Shown here piece after piece: positions 25,913 through 34,809 of a DNA stretch of 64,000 bases. This stretch comes from CBDBKE01 sp965218055 (GTDB taxonomy: Bacteria; Acidobacteriota; Terriglobia; JAJPHL01; JAPKYU01): NCBI GenBank assembly GCA_965218055.1, contig CBDCKA010000002.1, positions 1,364,001 to 1,428,000 of the forward strand, in the 5' to 3' direction. Made by a program: the position numbers and the translations under genes. Position 1 is the stretch's first letter, and every line of letters begins with the position of its first letter. The notes below the pieces were generated by a model. That model was not told the DNA's origin. It saw nothing but the letters and a program-made list of their open reading frames with translations, and ran no database searches.

Positions 25913-26830
25913 CCATTCAGGCATTCCTCCCGCAGCTTCCCATTGAAACTCTCGCAGTACCCGTTCTCCCAGGGACTGCCCGGTTCGATGTACAGTGTCC
26001 CTGTCCCTAGATTTGCCAACCACTGGCGCAGTTCTTGGGCGATGAACTCGGGACCATTGTCGGATCGAATCTGTTCCCGTATCCCTCGCCACAACATCAC
26101 GTCCGACAACGCCTCGATCACTTCCTGGCTACCCATCCTCCGCTCCACCCGGATCGCCAGGCATTCCCGCGTGTATTCATCGATCAGGGTTAACAGCCGT
26201 AGCGTTCTCCCATCATGTGTTCTGGCGCTCAGCAAATCATAGCTCCACACGTTGTTTGGGTGTCCCGGCCGCAGCCGCACGCAGGAACCATCATTTAGCC
26301 ACAACCGTCCCCGGGGTCTTTGCTTTTGCGGCACTTTCAGCCCCTCCGCCGCCAGATCCGCTGCACCCGATCCTTGCCCACTGGCCAGCCTGCACCCCGC
26401 AGCAGTGCCGCAATCCTCCGGTAGCCGTAGCGCCCGTACTGCGTCGCCAGGGCAATCACCGCTTGCGTTAGCTCATCTCCCTCTGGCCGATCCATCGGCT
26501 CGTACCGTTGTGTACCTCGCCATTGCCCAGCAGCCGGCAGGCATGCCGTTCCGACAACTCGTGTTGCTCCCGCGCATGCTCCACCGCACAACGACGCCGC
26601 TCAGGGCTTAGAAGTTTCCCCGCGCCACATCCCCCAGGACCTGCTTCTCCAGCGATAACTTGGCCACCAGCCGCTTCAGCCGCGCGTTCTCCTTCTCCAG
26701 CTCCTTGAACCGTTTTGCCTGCACCAGCTTCAGCCCGCCGTATTCCTTCCGCCACCGGTAGTAGAGTGTGGATTCCGGCTTCCATGCAGACTTGCGGGGC
26801 CGTCTTCCCGTTCGCCATCTTTTCCACGCC
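25913..26830 (-). pseudogene. Decayed IS3-family transposase (relative of the 34.8-36.0 kb element)
   Basis: Reading leftward, an orfA-like part (YYRWRKEYGGLKL, KRLVAKLSLEKQVL) and an orfB part (NNVWSYDLLSARTHDGR, IRSDNGPEFIAQELRQWL, SPWENGYCESFNGKL) match the intact element at 34810-36059. It has at least two frameshifts (near 26335 after IWRRRG and near 26760), lacks the orfA start, and its 3' end is cut off at the junction with IS copy A. Confidence 0.85.
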
Positions 26831-26884
26831 GATTCAAGGGTACATCACCCATGCCGGCCTGCCGAACACGCATCTAGCCCAAAG

Positions 26885-27073
26885 GAGTACCCCGCTGCGG
26901 AACCGAGCAAGCGCTACGCGGCCGCGTTCTGCGAGGTCGAAGACCTCCGTCAAGCGCAGCGGGAGGAAGTCGAGGCTTTTGTCAAGTACCTGGCCGAGTG
27001 GGCCGCGCAGGATCGGGCGGGGTTCGTCTGCAAGCTCAGCAGCTACCTTTGGCCTCAGGAGATGAAGCAATGA
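26885..27073 (+). pseudogene. Unidentified gene fragment
   Basis: An open frame of about 63 codons (KRYAAAFCEVEDLRQAQREE... to WPQEMKQ) with protein-like, charged, helical composition and a stop at 27071-27073. No start codon or ribosome site is seen; the upstream side abuts the decayed IS. I do not recognise it. It may be the C-terminal remnant of a lost gene. Confidence 0.3.
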
Positions 27074-27144
27074 AACGGCGCATCCCAGGTCTATCCCAGG
27101 CTTCGCGCGATCAGTCCGCAAGCGCGGGCGATTGGCGATTAGCT

Positions 27145-27271
27145 TGCCATTTTGTAGGCTAGCTATTTTAGATTTGTTAGAGTCCACACCGTAAACATTG
27201 AACCCGAAATCTGCAAGGCCTGCAGCCACCACCAGGCCGACGCGTCCTGTCCCAATCACGCTAACGTTCAT
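27145..27271 (-). pseudogene. N-terminal fragment of a UDP-glucose 6-dehydrogenase
   Basis: MNVSVIGTGRVGLVVAAGLA opens the NAD-binding Rossmann fold (GxGxxG) of UDP-glucose/UDP-sugar dehydrogenases, and FGFNVYGVDSNKSKIASL continues it. Homology stops after about 42 residues. The start lies 7 bases after the stop of the next dehydrogenase fragment, so the two once formed an operon for nucleotide-sugar synthesis. Confidence 0.75.
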
Positions 27272-27278
27272 GGCTTCC

Positions 27279-27766
27279 CTAACAGCGGATTAGCTTAGAA
27301 CTATCGACTTCGATTCCGTGGGTGGCGTTTCGCGTGTCGATAAGCAGTTTGGCGTGGCGGACAATCTTGGCGAGCTCATAGGTGCTGTGGTCAGTGACTA
27401 GGATAACGCAGTCGAAGCGGCTCAGGCACTGTTCATCCAGAGGCTCCGACCGAAGGTGAGAAAAGTCGTATCGTCGTGTCCGAGGCAGGTGGGGGACATG
27501 GGGATCGTTGTAAGCAATCTCGACACCCCGCTCCGCAAGGAGATGCATAATCTTCAGGGCCGGCGACTCGCGGATGTCGTCTACGTCCTTCTTGTAGGCT
27601 ACCCCGAGCACGAGGATCCGTGCCCCTCGCGCTGGCTTGCCCCGCGAGTTCAGGGCGTCGACAACCGTTTGAACTACGTGATAAGGCATAGCGGTGTTGA
27701 TCTCGCCGGCCAGTTCAATGAACCGCGTGGTCATATCGTACTGACGCACCTTCCAAGCCAAGTAGA
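27279..27766 (-). pseudogene. C-terminal part of a UDP-N-acetylhexosamine dehydrogenase (WbpA-like)
   Basis: About 160 residues remain: YLAWKVRQYDMTTRFIELAG, then VLGVAYKKDVDDIRESPAL and the C-terminal Rossmann half with VILVTDHSTYELAKI. These are typical of the UDP-GlcNAc/GlcNAcA-type 6-dehydrogenases of capsule and O-antigen synthesis. The N-terminal NAD domain is missing because IS1380-type copy 2 starts at 27767 within the gene. Confidence 0.85.
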
Positions 27767-29425
27767 CCCGGATTTCCTTTATGAACTATCGGCGGCAACC
27801 TTCTGAATGACTCCAACGTCAGTATTGATGCGGGTTCCAGCATCAACATTGCCTTCCGGAGGTGTACACCGAATGGGTGAGAGCCAAAAACAGGCGTTTC
27901 AACTGTCATTCAACCGGTTTCTGCGGGTCACATTTCAGGGATCGCGAATCACTTCCGACGGCGGTCTGATTCTGGTGCGCGAGTTGGACGAACGTTTGGG
28001 GTTCGGCGAACTTATCGAACAGCACTTGATCGACTCTCGGGGGAAGAACACCCGGTTGCCCCTCGCTGACTTGCTGCGGCAGTCCATCTACAGCCGCTTG
28101 GCAGGATACGAAGACGTCAACGACGCCGAGCGGCTTTCCCAAGATCCGACGTTCCGGCTGATCGGTTCGGAGAAGATCTGGGAACGTGGCGCAGCCCTGA
28201 CTTCCCGGTTACAGTCGTTCGAGACAGAACTGCTGACGCAAGACGAGAACCTTGCTGGTTTGGCAGCGATCAACCGGGATTTGATCGCCAGGGCGGAAGC
28301 TATGGATGCGCCGCGCCGGGTGGTGCTGGACATGGACAGCACCGAGATCCCGGTCTACGGGGAGCAGGAACAGAGCGCCTACAACGGGCATTTCGAGTCG
28401 AGTTGCTATCACCCGTTGTTGCTGTTCAGTCGCGAGGGTGACTGTCTGGCGGCCAAGCTGCGACCCGGCAACGTGCACAGCGCCGAGGATTGGGAAGAAC
28501 TTCTCCTGCCAGAGATCGAACGGCAGCAGAAGCTGGGCAAGGAAGTGGTGTTTCGCGCCGACGCCGCCTTCGCCAAGCCGGAGATCTACGACGCACTGGA
28601 GGAGCGGGACGTGAAGTATGCGATTCGCATCCCGGCCAACGACAGTCTGGAGAGGGACATCGCGGAGTTGTTGACGCGGTCAGTGGGGCGACCGAGCCAC
28701 AAGCCGGTGGTCTGGTACAAGAGCTTTCTCTACCAGGCAGCCAGTTGGAAAAAGGCGCGGCGGGTGGTGGCGAAGGTGGAGTTCCACTTTGGCGAACTGT
28801 TCCCTCGCGTGGGGTTCATCGTCACCAATCTGGAGACCGACAGCCGGGCGGTGGTCCGGTTCTACAACAAGCGGGGCACCGCAGAGCAATGGATCAAGGA
28901 AGGCAAGCAGGCGGTAAAGATGACCCGGCTGAGTTGCCATCGGTTTCGGTCGAACGAGGTGCGCCTATGGCTGAGCCTGATCGCCTACAACTTGGGAAAC
29001 CTGTGGCGGCGGCTGGTGCTACCGAAGAGGATCAACAACTGGTCGCTGACGAGTTTGCAGCAGCGGCTGGTGAAAACGGGCGGACGGCTGGTGAAACATG
29101 CACGATATTACTGGCTTTTGCTGGCCGAAGGGCACTTGAGCCGGAGGCTGTTCAGCAGCATGCTGCGAACGATCTCGGCACTGCCGCTGCCAGACGGCTA
29201 GCGACCCAGGAGAGAGGGTAATTTTAGGTGCTCAGAAGTGGTCGGGCCGGACAAGTGTCAGCGGCGAGGCAGGCTGGGCAGGCGAAACCCGCACAGCGAC
29301 TCCGAAGAACAGCCAAAATGTGCCGCACTACCACCTCAAAGAGGCCCGGGCGATTTGCGATTGACACGACAGGGTACGAGGCATAGGTTTTCGGGTGAAG
29401 GGGAAGCTCAAAATGGAAATTCCGG
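27767..29425 (+). mobile_element. IS1380-family insertion sequence, copy 2 (1659 bp)
   Basis: Same ends and length as copy 1, opposite orientation: CCCGGATTTCC at 27767, GGAAATTCCGG at 29425. The flanks do not match (left ...GTAGA, right CTTAG...) and belong to two different genes (sugar dehydrogenase and LOG protein). There is therefore no target duplication, which points to a deletion or recombination next to this copy. Confidence 0.92.
27873..29201 (+). CDS. IS1380-family transposase
   Basis: 442 residues, identical to the product of the copy at 21407-22735. GGAGG (27858-27862) lies 10 bases before the ATG. Confidence 0.93.
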   Translation: MGESQKQAFQLSFNRFLRVTFQGSRITSDGGLILVRELDERLGFGELIEQHLIDSRGKNTRLPLADLLRQSIYSRLAGYEDVNDAERLSQDPTFRLIGSEKIWERGAALTSRLQSFETELLTQDENLAGLAAINRDLIARAEAMDAPRRVVLDMDSTEIPVYGEQEQSAYNGHFESSCYHPLLLFSREGDCLAAKLRPGNVHSAEDWEELLLPEIERQQKLGKEVVFRADAAFAKPEIYDALEERDVKYAIRIPANDSLERDIAELLTRSVGRPSHKPVVWYKSFLYQAASWKKARRVVAKVEFHFGELFPRVGFIVTNLETDSRAVVRFYNKRGTAEQWIKEGKQAVKMTRLSCHRFRSNEVRLWLSLIAYNLGNLWRRLVLPKRINNWSLTSLQQRLVKTGGRLVKHARYYWLLLAEGHLSRRLFSSMLRTISALPLPDG

Positions 29426-29631
29426 CTTAGATGTCGTGGGATGACGCCGGCGACACTGCCGCCGTGCGCAAGGACGGCATTGGCCAGGACCCCCATCAGC
29501 CCGACGCGGGCGCCGCCGTAAACCAGCCCAATCCCTTCCGTCGCCATCAGGCGGCCCAGGGTCTCGGCCTGTTCGACATACCCCTTCTCGTGTCCGATGT
29601 TGCCGGCCAAGTAGACGCAGATGTGCTTCAT
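29426..29631 (-). pseudogene. LOG-family protein, C-terminus lost to IS1380-type copy 2
   Basis: MKHICVYLAGNIGHEKGYVE starts a Rossmann-like fold; GLVYGGARVGLMGVLANAVL is the characteristic GG-containing motif of the LOG (cytokinin riboside monophosphate phosphoribohydrolase) family. Homology ends after VIPRHLS, where the IS begins, so the PGGxGTxxE catalytic motif is missing. Confidence 0.85.
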
Positions 29632-29747
29632 GCCATTGGATGTGCTGGGTTGACACCACGTTCGGAGGCGTCTCTGTTTGGTGATCCCGTGGTCGACATC
29701 ATACCGACTCTCCAACTCGGCGCTGGTGACCTATCGCTGCTGGACGA

Positions 29748-29849
29748 TCAGCGCTCCTTATCCCGTTCCGGCATCAACACGAACTTGGGGTACGCCTTGA
29801 TCCCGAGTTTCGCGACGTCGCCGACGAGTTGTTCCGCTCGGTTCAACAC
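29748..29849 (-). pseudogene. C-terminal tail of an ammonium transporter
   Basis: The minus strand encodes LNRAEQLVGDVAKLGIKAYP and then KFVLMPERDKER before a stop. It aligns with the last 34 residues of the Amt-like gene ending at 33087 (LGIEAYPEFVLMPEQ), so it is a paralogous remnant. The rest of the gene is absent; upstream on the same strand is the Cache-like gene. Confidence 0.65.
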
Positions 29850-29885
29850 CTTTGAACGACGGCCGCACACATGGCCCTCAACTGC

Positions 29886-30953
29886 TTATGGTGTGGCACT
29901 GAACCTGGGGGACACTGGTGAACTGCCTTCGATCGGAAGACCCACCTGCACGAAACGTGGCGACTTTGCGCTGGCGACCGTGACGTACTTGTAGATGGTG
30001 CCATCCGAGGCGCGCGGCGCGGTTGGGTGATCCACGACTTGCTTCGTTCCGTCCACGAGCGGCCCCAGATCGTCGGCACGCAGCAGACCGGCCGGGGAGT
30101 TGCCCGCGAGGGGCGACAGCAGAGTGGTGTAGACCGCGTCACCGCTCAGAGCCACGATGTGAATCTCGCCGATGGTGGTGGAGTTCACAATGCGCTGCAG
30201 CCTGCTGTTGATCTCTCCTGCTGACCACCCGTCCTTTTCGGCGATAGCGACGAAGTAATCCACAAGCGTGGCCTGCACAATCATTTGCTTGCCGAGGATC
30301 CCCTCAAAAACGGTTCTGATCTCGTCCAGCTGGCTGGTATAGGCGTTGCTCAAGATATCCGGCTCGCCAAAGGCCGCCAGCACCGCGGTCATGACCGGCG
30401 AGGTATAGTTGTTGCTCGTAACCTCCTGCTCTTCAAAGGCGAGCGCATTGCCAACTTGCACAATCCGCTGCCGGTCGACGCCACTGACTCCGACGTACTT
30501 GTAGACCTCCTGATCGATCTCTCGCACCTGCGCCAGCTGCGTGATGACATCGTCGCTATCGAAGGGGGACGCGAGCAGGACGTAGAACTGCGAGGCCTGC
30601 GGCTGCACCACGGGATCGGGATTGAACCGGAAGGGCACCCGCGCACCGGTTTTATCCCGGACGTTGGTGAGATAGGCAAAGCCCTGCTCGTCAGTGATCC
30701 ATATCTCGTCGAGCACCGTGTTCGCCGCGATGGCGTCGAGGGTCTCGATCACGCGGGCCGAGTCATGCCCGGCAGCTTCGGCCGCAGCCACAAGATGCGC
30801 CGCGATGCGTGCCTGCGCCGTCATTTGGCCGTCCAGCATCGCGTCAAGTGCACGCGCAACGTTGGCCAGCAAGATTTCGCCCATCTCAGCAGATTTCTGG
30901 TTGTCCGCGCCGGCGATATCACCAGCGATGTCTCGGACGGACAACAATCTCAA
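29886..30953 (-). CDS. Two-repeat Cache-like sensory protein
   Basis: 355 residues, no obvious signal peptide or membrane helix. Two similar halves each contain a helical region, a strand with a redox or ligand-sensor look (TVLDEIWITDEQGFAYLTN; TTIGEIHIVALSGDAVYTT), and end with (D)xxxYKYVxVxxxxxxRxVQVG. This matches the fold of tandem single Cache domains. It may be a soluble input module for the downstream-type partner-switching genes (33.1-34.7 kb, same strand), but there is no direct link. The start codon is uncertain. Confidence 0.5.
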   Translation of the reverse strand: MRLLSVRDIAGDIAGADNQKSAEMGEILLANVARALDAMLDGQMTAQARIAAHLVAAAEAAGHDSARVIETLDAIAANTVLDEIWITDEQGFAYLTNVRDKTGARVPFRFNPDPVVQPQASQFYVLLASPFDSDDVITQLAQVREIDQEVYKYVGVSGVDRQRIVQVGNALAFEEQEVTSNNYTSPVMTAVLAAFGEPDILSNAYTSQLDEIRTVFEGILGKQMIVQATLVDYFVAIAEKDGWSAGEINSRLQRIVNSTTIGEIHIVALSGDAVYTTLLSPLAGNSPAGLLRADDLGPLVDGTKQVVDHPTAPRASDGTIYKYVTVASAKSPRFVQVGLPIEGSSPVSPRFSATP

Positions 30954-30992
30954 ATCTTAGGCGCTCGTCTGCTATCACGGTGCGGCGCGGTA

Positions 30993-31011
30993 CTTATCAT
31001 AGCATGATAAG
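30993..31011. promoter_or_regulatory. 19-bp palindrome upstream of the Cache-like gene
   Basis: CTTATCAT-AGC-ATGATAAG is a perfect 8-bp inverted repeat with a 3-base centre, about 40 bases upstream of the start of the Cache-like gene. It has the size of a dimeric repressor operator. Confidence 0.4.
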
Positions 31012-31104
31012 AGACTTATTACTTATCCGGTTGACTCACCAGAGTACAACATCTTGCAGGTCTTCGGAAGCTGCTGTGCCATCAGACCGCGGTTTCATAC
31101 CTGT

Positions 31105-31594
31105 TTAGGCCGAGTTGACATTGAAGCTGGAGCGCAGAAAACCCGGTGCCTGTGCGTCGTGACCAGGTAGGCCGCCCGAAACCAGGTGCTGAGAGGTATT
31201 TTCGACCCCTGCAATACCGGCCGACAGGCCGAGACCCTTAAGTCCGTCGCGCAATACCTCTCCCGGATGCACCGGGCTCATTCCATTTCTCGCGGTCATC
31301 GTCTCAACTTTTCCTCGGTGATAATCCACGATCTCTACATTGCATGGCTCGTCCTTTTTCCGACGGAAACAAATTCGCCATTGCGCGTCGATCCGAATGC
31401 TGTGCTGACTGGCCCGGTCGCCCCGCAGCACTTCTAGCCGGTTGCCCAGCAAGCCCGCAAGATCCTTGGAGGGATTCCGCACTGTCCAGATAGGTGAGGC
31501 GGCGCGTAGCCTGATCGGCGAACTCGTGGAACGCCGTGACGCGATGGCCCTCGAAGAAACACCGCGTGGACCGGTCCTTAAAGCTTCGGATCAC
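31105..31594 (-). pseudogene. Degenerate higBA toxin-antitoxin pair
   Basis: The toxin part starts MIRSFKDRSTRCFFEG and, after a one-base frameshift near 31475, resumes with NRLEVLRGDRASQHSIRI and QWRICFRRKKDEPCNVEIVD. This is the RelE-like HigB core. The antitoxin part (MTARNGMSPVHPGEVLRDGL, then LGLSAG) is the start of an XRE-type HigA but loses its helix-turn-helix by further frameshifts. Both genes appear inactive. Confidence 0.75.
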
Positions 31595-31895
31595 TGACTG
31601 GTATCATTACAGCTTGGCCTTACGGTATACGTAACGTAAATGATTATTATGGCGCTTCTCGCCCATGCGAGAGGTCTACCCCCGCACGCGTGGCGGCGGC
31701 GGTGGTGCGGTTTATGAAGCAGCAGCCGACGCATTCGAGAAGAGTTCGAGAACGGCAGGCACTACTAGGTACGACGACCAGCGCGAGGCACACCGCCAGA
31801 TAATTGAGGGTGACGAGACGATGGATTACGCCTTCATGGGACAAGATCCGGAAGCTGCTGACAGGAGCGGATGAGCCGTTCATTCCTGGAATGAG

Positions 31896-32110
31896 GGGAT
31901 TGTCTTCAGCGTTTACAGCGATGACGAGGCCAACGACTGGAAACGGCTCGAAGCGGATCTCATACAGCGCGTCCTCGCCCTGCATCACTTCCTGGCTGAC
32001 GCGTACGGCGACGCCCGCGTTATCGCCGACGGCTACTATCCGAGCGAAGAGCCGATTTGCCGCCCGGATGGTCGAGACTGCAAATGGCCGATGGCCGGGA
32101 CGAGCCATGC
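31896..32110 (+). other. Unassigned coding-like fragment in a gene-poor stretch
   Basis: The stretch 31595-32232 has no intact gene. One frame, about 31896-32110, has protein-like composition (SVYSDDEANDWKRLEADLIQ, then HHFLADAYGD and GYYPSEEPIC) without a start codon or ribosome site. I cannot assign it to a family. Other open frames here look random. Confidence 0.25.
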
Positions 32111-32292
32111 CGGAGAAGAGTCACGATCTGCATCCGGTATGTCGACGGCACCGCGGTGTGCTGAAGCAATGAACGGATCATTGTCTAACTGTACTCGTTC
32201 ACCAGAGTCGGCGGGCGAGAAGAGGAGGGAAGATGCCTGAATCCAGGAACGGACGGTGGGGTCACCGGGCGCGCGGGTCGTGCTGTGCCGTC

Positions 32293-33087
32293 ATGGCGCG
32301 CACTGCATTCGCGATGCTCGTGGTGCTGCTGTGTGCTCCAGCCGGTGCCCACGCGGGGGTGAGCGACGAAACCCGCGTGGGCGGCGCTGGCGGGGGCGCT
32401 GATTGTCGGACCGAGGCGGGGCAAGTTCCGGAGCGACGGGACGGTCCGGCCGACCCCCCGTCCAGCATCCCGCTGGTGACGCTGGGAGTTTTCATCCTGT
32501 GGTTCGGCTGGTTCGGCTTCAACGGCGGATCGCGGCTTGCGCTCGGAAGCACCGCCGACGCAGTGGCGATGAGTCACGTGCTGGTTAACACGACCTTGGC
32601 GGGGGCGGCCGGCGTCATCGCAGCCATCGCCGTGTCGAGGCCGATTCTCGGGCGGCTCGATCTGCTCGCCGGCTTGAACGGCGCCATCGCGGGACTCGTC
32701 TCGATTACCGCCGGTCCCGATATCGTCGAGCACTATTGGGCGATCGTCATCGGCGCCGTCATCTGCACCGTCGGCATCAAGCTGCTGGAGAAAGTCCGGG
32801 TGGACGACGTGGTGGGCGCAGTGCCCGCCCATCTGTTCGCTGGCGCGTGGGGCACGCTGGCCGCCAGCATCGTTGCCGGCGGCAGCCTCGGCGTGCAACT
32901 GCTTGGCGTGGTCGCCATCGGGGCGTTTTCGTTCGGGTTCTCATGGCTGCTTTGGAAGGGTCTGGAGAAGACGGTCGGCGTCCGGGTGTCGCCTAGGGTC
33001 GAGCACCTCGGCCAGGATGCCGCGGAGCTCGGGATCGAGGCGTATCCGGAGTTCGTGCTCATGCCAGAGCAGTACGACGAGCCCTGA
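32293..33087 (+). pseudogene. Ammonium transporter (Amt), deleted and frameshifted
   Basis: A signal-like start (MARTAFAMLVVLLCAPAGA) is followed, in a shifted frame, by Amt sequence (LIVGPRRGKFRSDG). A second shift at the C-run near 32455 then restores the long C-terminal part. That part is convincing: IPLVTLGVFILWFGWFGFN, NTTLAGAAGVIAAI, PAHLFAGAWGTL with the second conserved His, and an AYPEFVLMPEQ tail. Roughly the first third to half of the transporter, including the first pore His, is missing, so transport is unlikely. Confidence 0.75.
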
Positions 33088-33115
33088 CGCCGCACGGTGA
33101 TGCATCGGGGGCTGG

Positions 33116-33454
33116 TCAGAACACGGCCATGGCGGACTGACGGGAGTCACGGATCAGGATAATCTGATCGAAGCCACTGATGAGGAAGACTTCATGGATG
33201 TGGCTCTGCATCTTGCACAGGACGAGCTTCCCCTTGCTCGCTTGGAGCTTCTTCGCAGCCATGAGGAGTACCCGCATGCCGGAGCTGCTGATGAAGGCCA
33301 GACGGCTGAAATCGATGATCAGGCGCTGTTCGCCGTTGCTGATGTGAGCCATGATGATCGATTCGAACGCGCGCGCGTTTGCGCTGTCGAGACGTCCGAC
33401 CGGCAGCAGCACCAGGACACCGTTGTCTCGTTCTTCCTCGACTTCAATGTTCAT
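33116..33454 (-). CDS. STAS-domain anti-anti-sigma factor
   Basis: 112 residues, full-length STAS domain. RLDSANARAFESII and LIIDFSRLAFISSSGMRVLL contain the conserved phosphorylatable serine in the SSSGMR loop. In partner-switching systems the unphosphorylated form binds the anti-sigma kinase and frees its target. Last of three same-strand genes with the kinase (45 bases upstream) and phosphatase. Confidence 0.9.
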   Translation of the reverse strand: MNIEVEEERDNGVLVLLPVGRLDSANARAFESIIMAHISNGEQRLIIDFSRLAFISSSGMRVLLMAAKKLQASKGKLVLCKMQSHIHEVFLISGFDQIILIRDSRQSAMAVF

Positions 33455-33499
33455 ACATGCCCCTCTTCTTCCTCTGGGTCGAGCTCCATGCCGTGTTGG

Positions 33500-33931
33500 T
33501 TATCCCGATGCTGGCTTGAGATCGTGCTCCAACGTCAAACAGTTCTTGCCTCTCACGAAGTCGTAGGAAACGCGGTCGGCGAAGCTCTTGACCAGATGCA
33601 GGCCCAGGCCACCCACCTCACGTTCCTCTAGTGACGACGTGATATCCGGTTTCGTGTCGATCGTCGGATCGAACATAGCCCCATTATCCTCCAACGTCAG
33701 GATCAGAACTTCGTGATCGATCCTCAGGTGGATCTCTATCTTGGGATCGGACGTGTCCTCGAAGCGGCCGTGGGTCACGGCGTTGGTGATCAGCTCGTCC
33801 AGCGCCAGGTTGATGAGGAAGACTTTCGGCACAGGCAGTTGGTTCGCGTCCCCGAACGCTTCCACCATGGTTGACAAACCACGGATCTCGGACAGCCGAA
33901 CTGACAGTGTGGTGTGCAACTCTTCAGACAT
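33500..33931 (-). CDS. RsbW-like anti-sigma factor / serine kinase
   Basis: 143 residues, HATPase_c_2 fold: N box NLALDELITNAVTHG, G1 EDNGAMFDP and G2 GGLGLHLVKSF. It would phosphorylate the STAS protein encoded next and sequester a target such as a sigma factor; none is encoded nearby. Confidence 0.88.
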   Translation of the reverse strand: MSEELHTTLSVRLSEIRGLSTMVEAFGDANQLPVPKVFLINLALDELITNAVTHGRFEDTSDPKIEIHLRIDHEVLILTLEDNGAMFDPTIDTKPDITSSLEEREVGGLGLHLVKSFADRVSYDFVRGKNCLTLEHDLKPASG

Positions 33932-34025
33932 GGCAATGATGTTCCTTGACGACTACGAACCGTTTCATTTCAACAACATCCGGCAAAGCCGACGCAGTGG
34001 GGAAGACTCCTCGATCCTCGGGAGC

Positions 34026-34664
34026 TCATCGGCGGTGCAGCACGAGACAGGTCATGTCGTCCGCCGCCGCAGTGCCGGTCGAAAAGCTCCCGATCTTTGC
34101 CCAGACGTGGTTCACGATGTCCGCAGGCGATCGCCTCGCGGAACCATCCAGGGTTCTCTCCAGCCGCTCCTTGCCGAACAGCTCCCCGTCGAGGTTCGTC
34201 GCATCGGTCAGGCCATCAGTATACAAAAACAGTGTTTCTCTCGGTTGAAGGACTTCACGCCTGCTTGAGTAGCCGAAGTCCTCCACCAAGCCCATCGCCA
34301 GTCCACCAGTCATCGGGAGCGGCCGCCTGGAGTCGTCGCAACCTATCAGAAACGCAGGCTCGTGTCCAGCGCAGACGTAATCCACAGCGCCGTTCTCGAG
34401 GTTGACCATGGCGAGTACGCAGGTGACGAACAGACCCATCGGGTTCTGGCTGCACAGCCGGCGGTTCGCCTCATTGGCGATCGCGGCGATCGCGGCGCAC
34501 TCGGCGGCCGCAGACTTGACCGCCGCCTGGGACGCCGCCATGAAGAGCGCGGCGGCGACGCCCTTGCCGGAGACGTCGCCGATCGTGAGGAACAGCATCC
34601 CGTCCGACAGCTCCGTGACATCGACGAAATCGCCGCCGATTTGCTGCGCCGGAGTCATCCGCGC
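34026..34664 (-). CDS. PP2C/SpoIIE-type phosphatase domain, N-terminus cut off
   Basis: The catalytic domain is almost complete: MTPAQQIGGDFVDVTELSDG, FLTIGDVSGKGVAAALFM, LFLYTDGLTDATN and ADDMTCLVLHR, with the metal-binding aspartates. It would dephosphorylate the STAS protein. Homology stops at ARMTPAQ, where the small repeat element at 34665-34797 begins, so the usual N-terminal sensor and linker are gone. A short open frame still allows a start a few codons upstream (in the repeat), but a native start is absent. Confidence 0.8.
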   Translation of the reverse strand, partial: ARMTPAQQIGGDFVDVTELSDGMLFLTIGDVSGKGVAAALFMAASQAAVKSAAAECAAIAAIANEANRRLCSQNPMGLFVTCVLAMVNLENGAVDYVCAGHEPAFLIGCDDSRRPLPMTGGLAMGLVEDFGYSSRREVLQPRETLFLYTDGLTDATNLDGELFGKERLERTLDGSARRSPADIVNHVWAKIGSFSTGTAAADDMTCLVLHRR

Positions 34665-34797
34665 GGGTACTGTCAAGTTGAGCAGAATCTGTCCGTTTTG
34701 CGGAAGGATTCTTCTGGATCAGAGACTGATAATCAATGACTTAGCGGTGGCGGCGGGCGGCGAGAATGCCACCAAACTGCTTAACTTGACAGTACCC
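34665..34797. repeat. 133-bp MITE-like element with terminal inverted repeats
   Basis: GGGTACTGTCAAGTTGAGCAG at one end and CTGCTTAACTTGACAGTACCC at the other form near-perfect 21-bp inverted repeats. The interior has no gene. It looks like an internally deleted insertion sequence. It disrupts the phosphatase gene; no target duplication is visible. Confidence 0.75.
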
Positions 34798-34809
34798 TTG
34801 GAGAAGGCC

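Noticed and set aside
27145..27271. Functional UDP-glucose dehydrogenase on the minus strand
   Set aside because: Only the first 42 residues match; the rest of the open frame is unrelated sequence.
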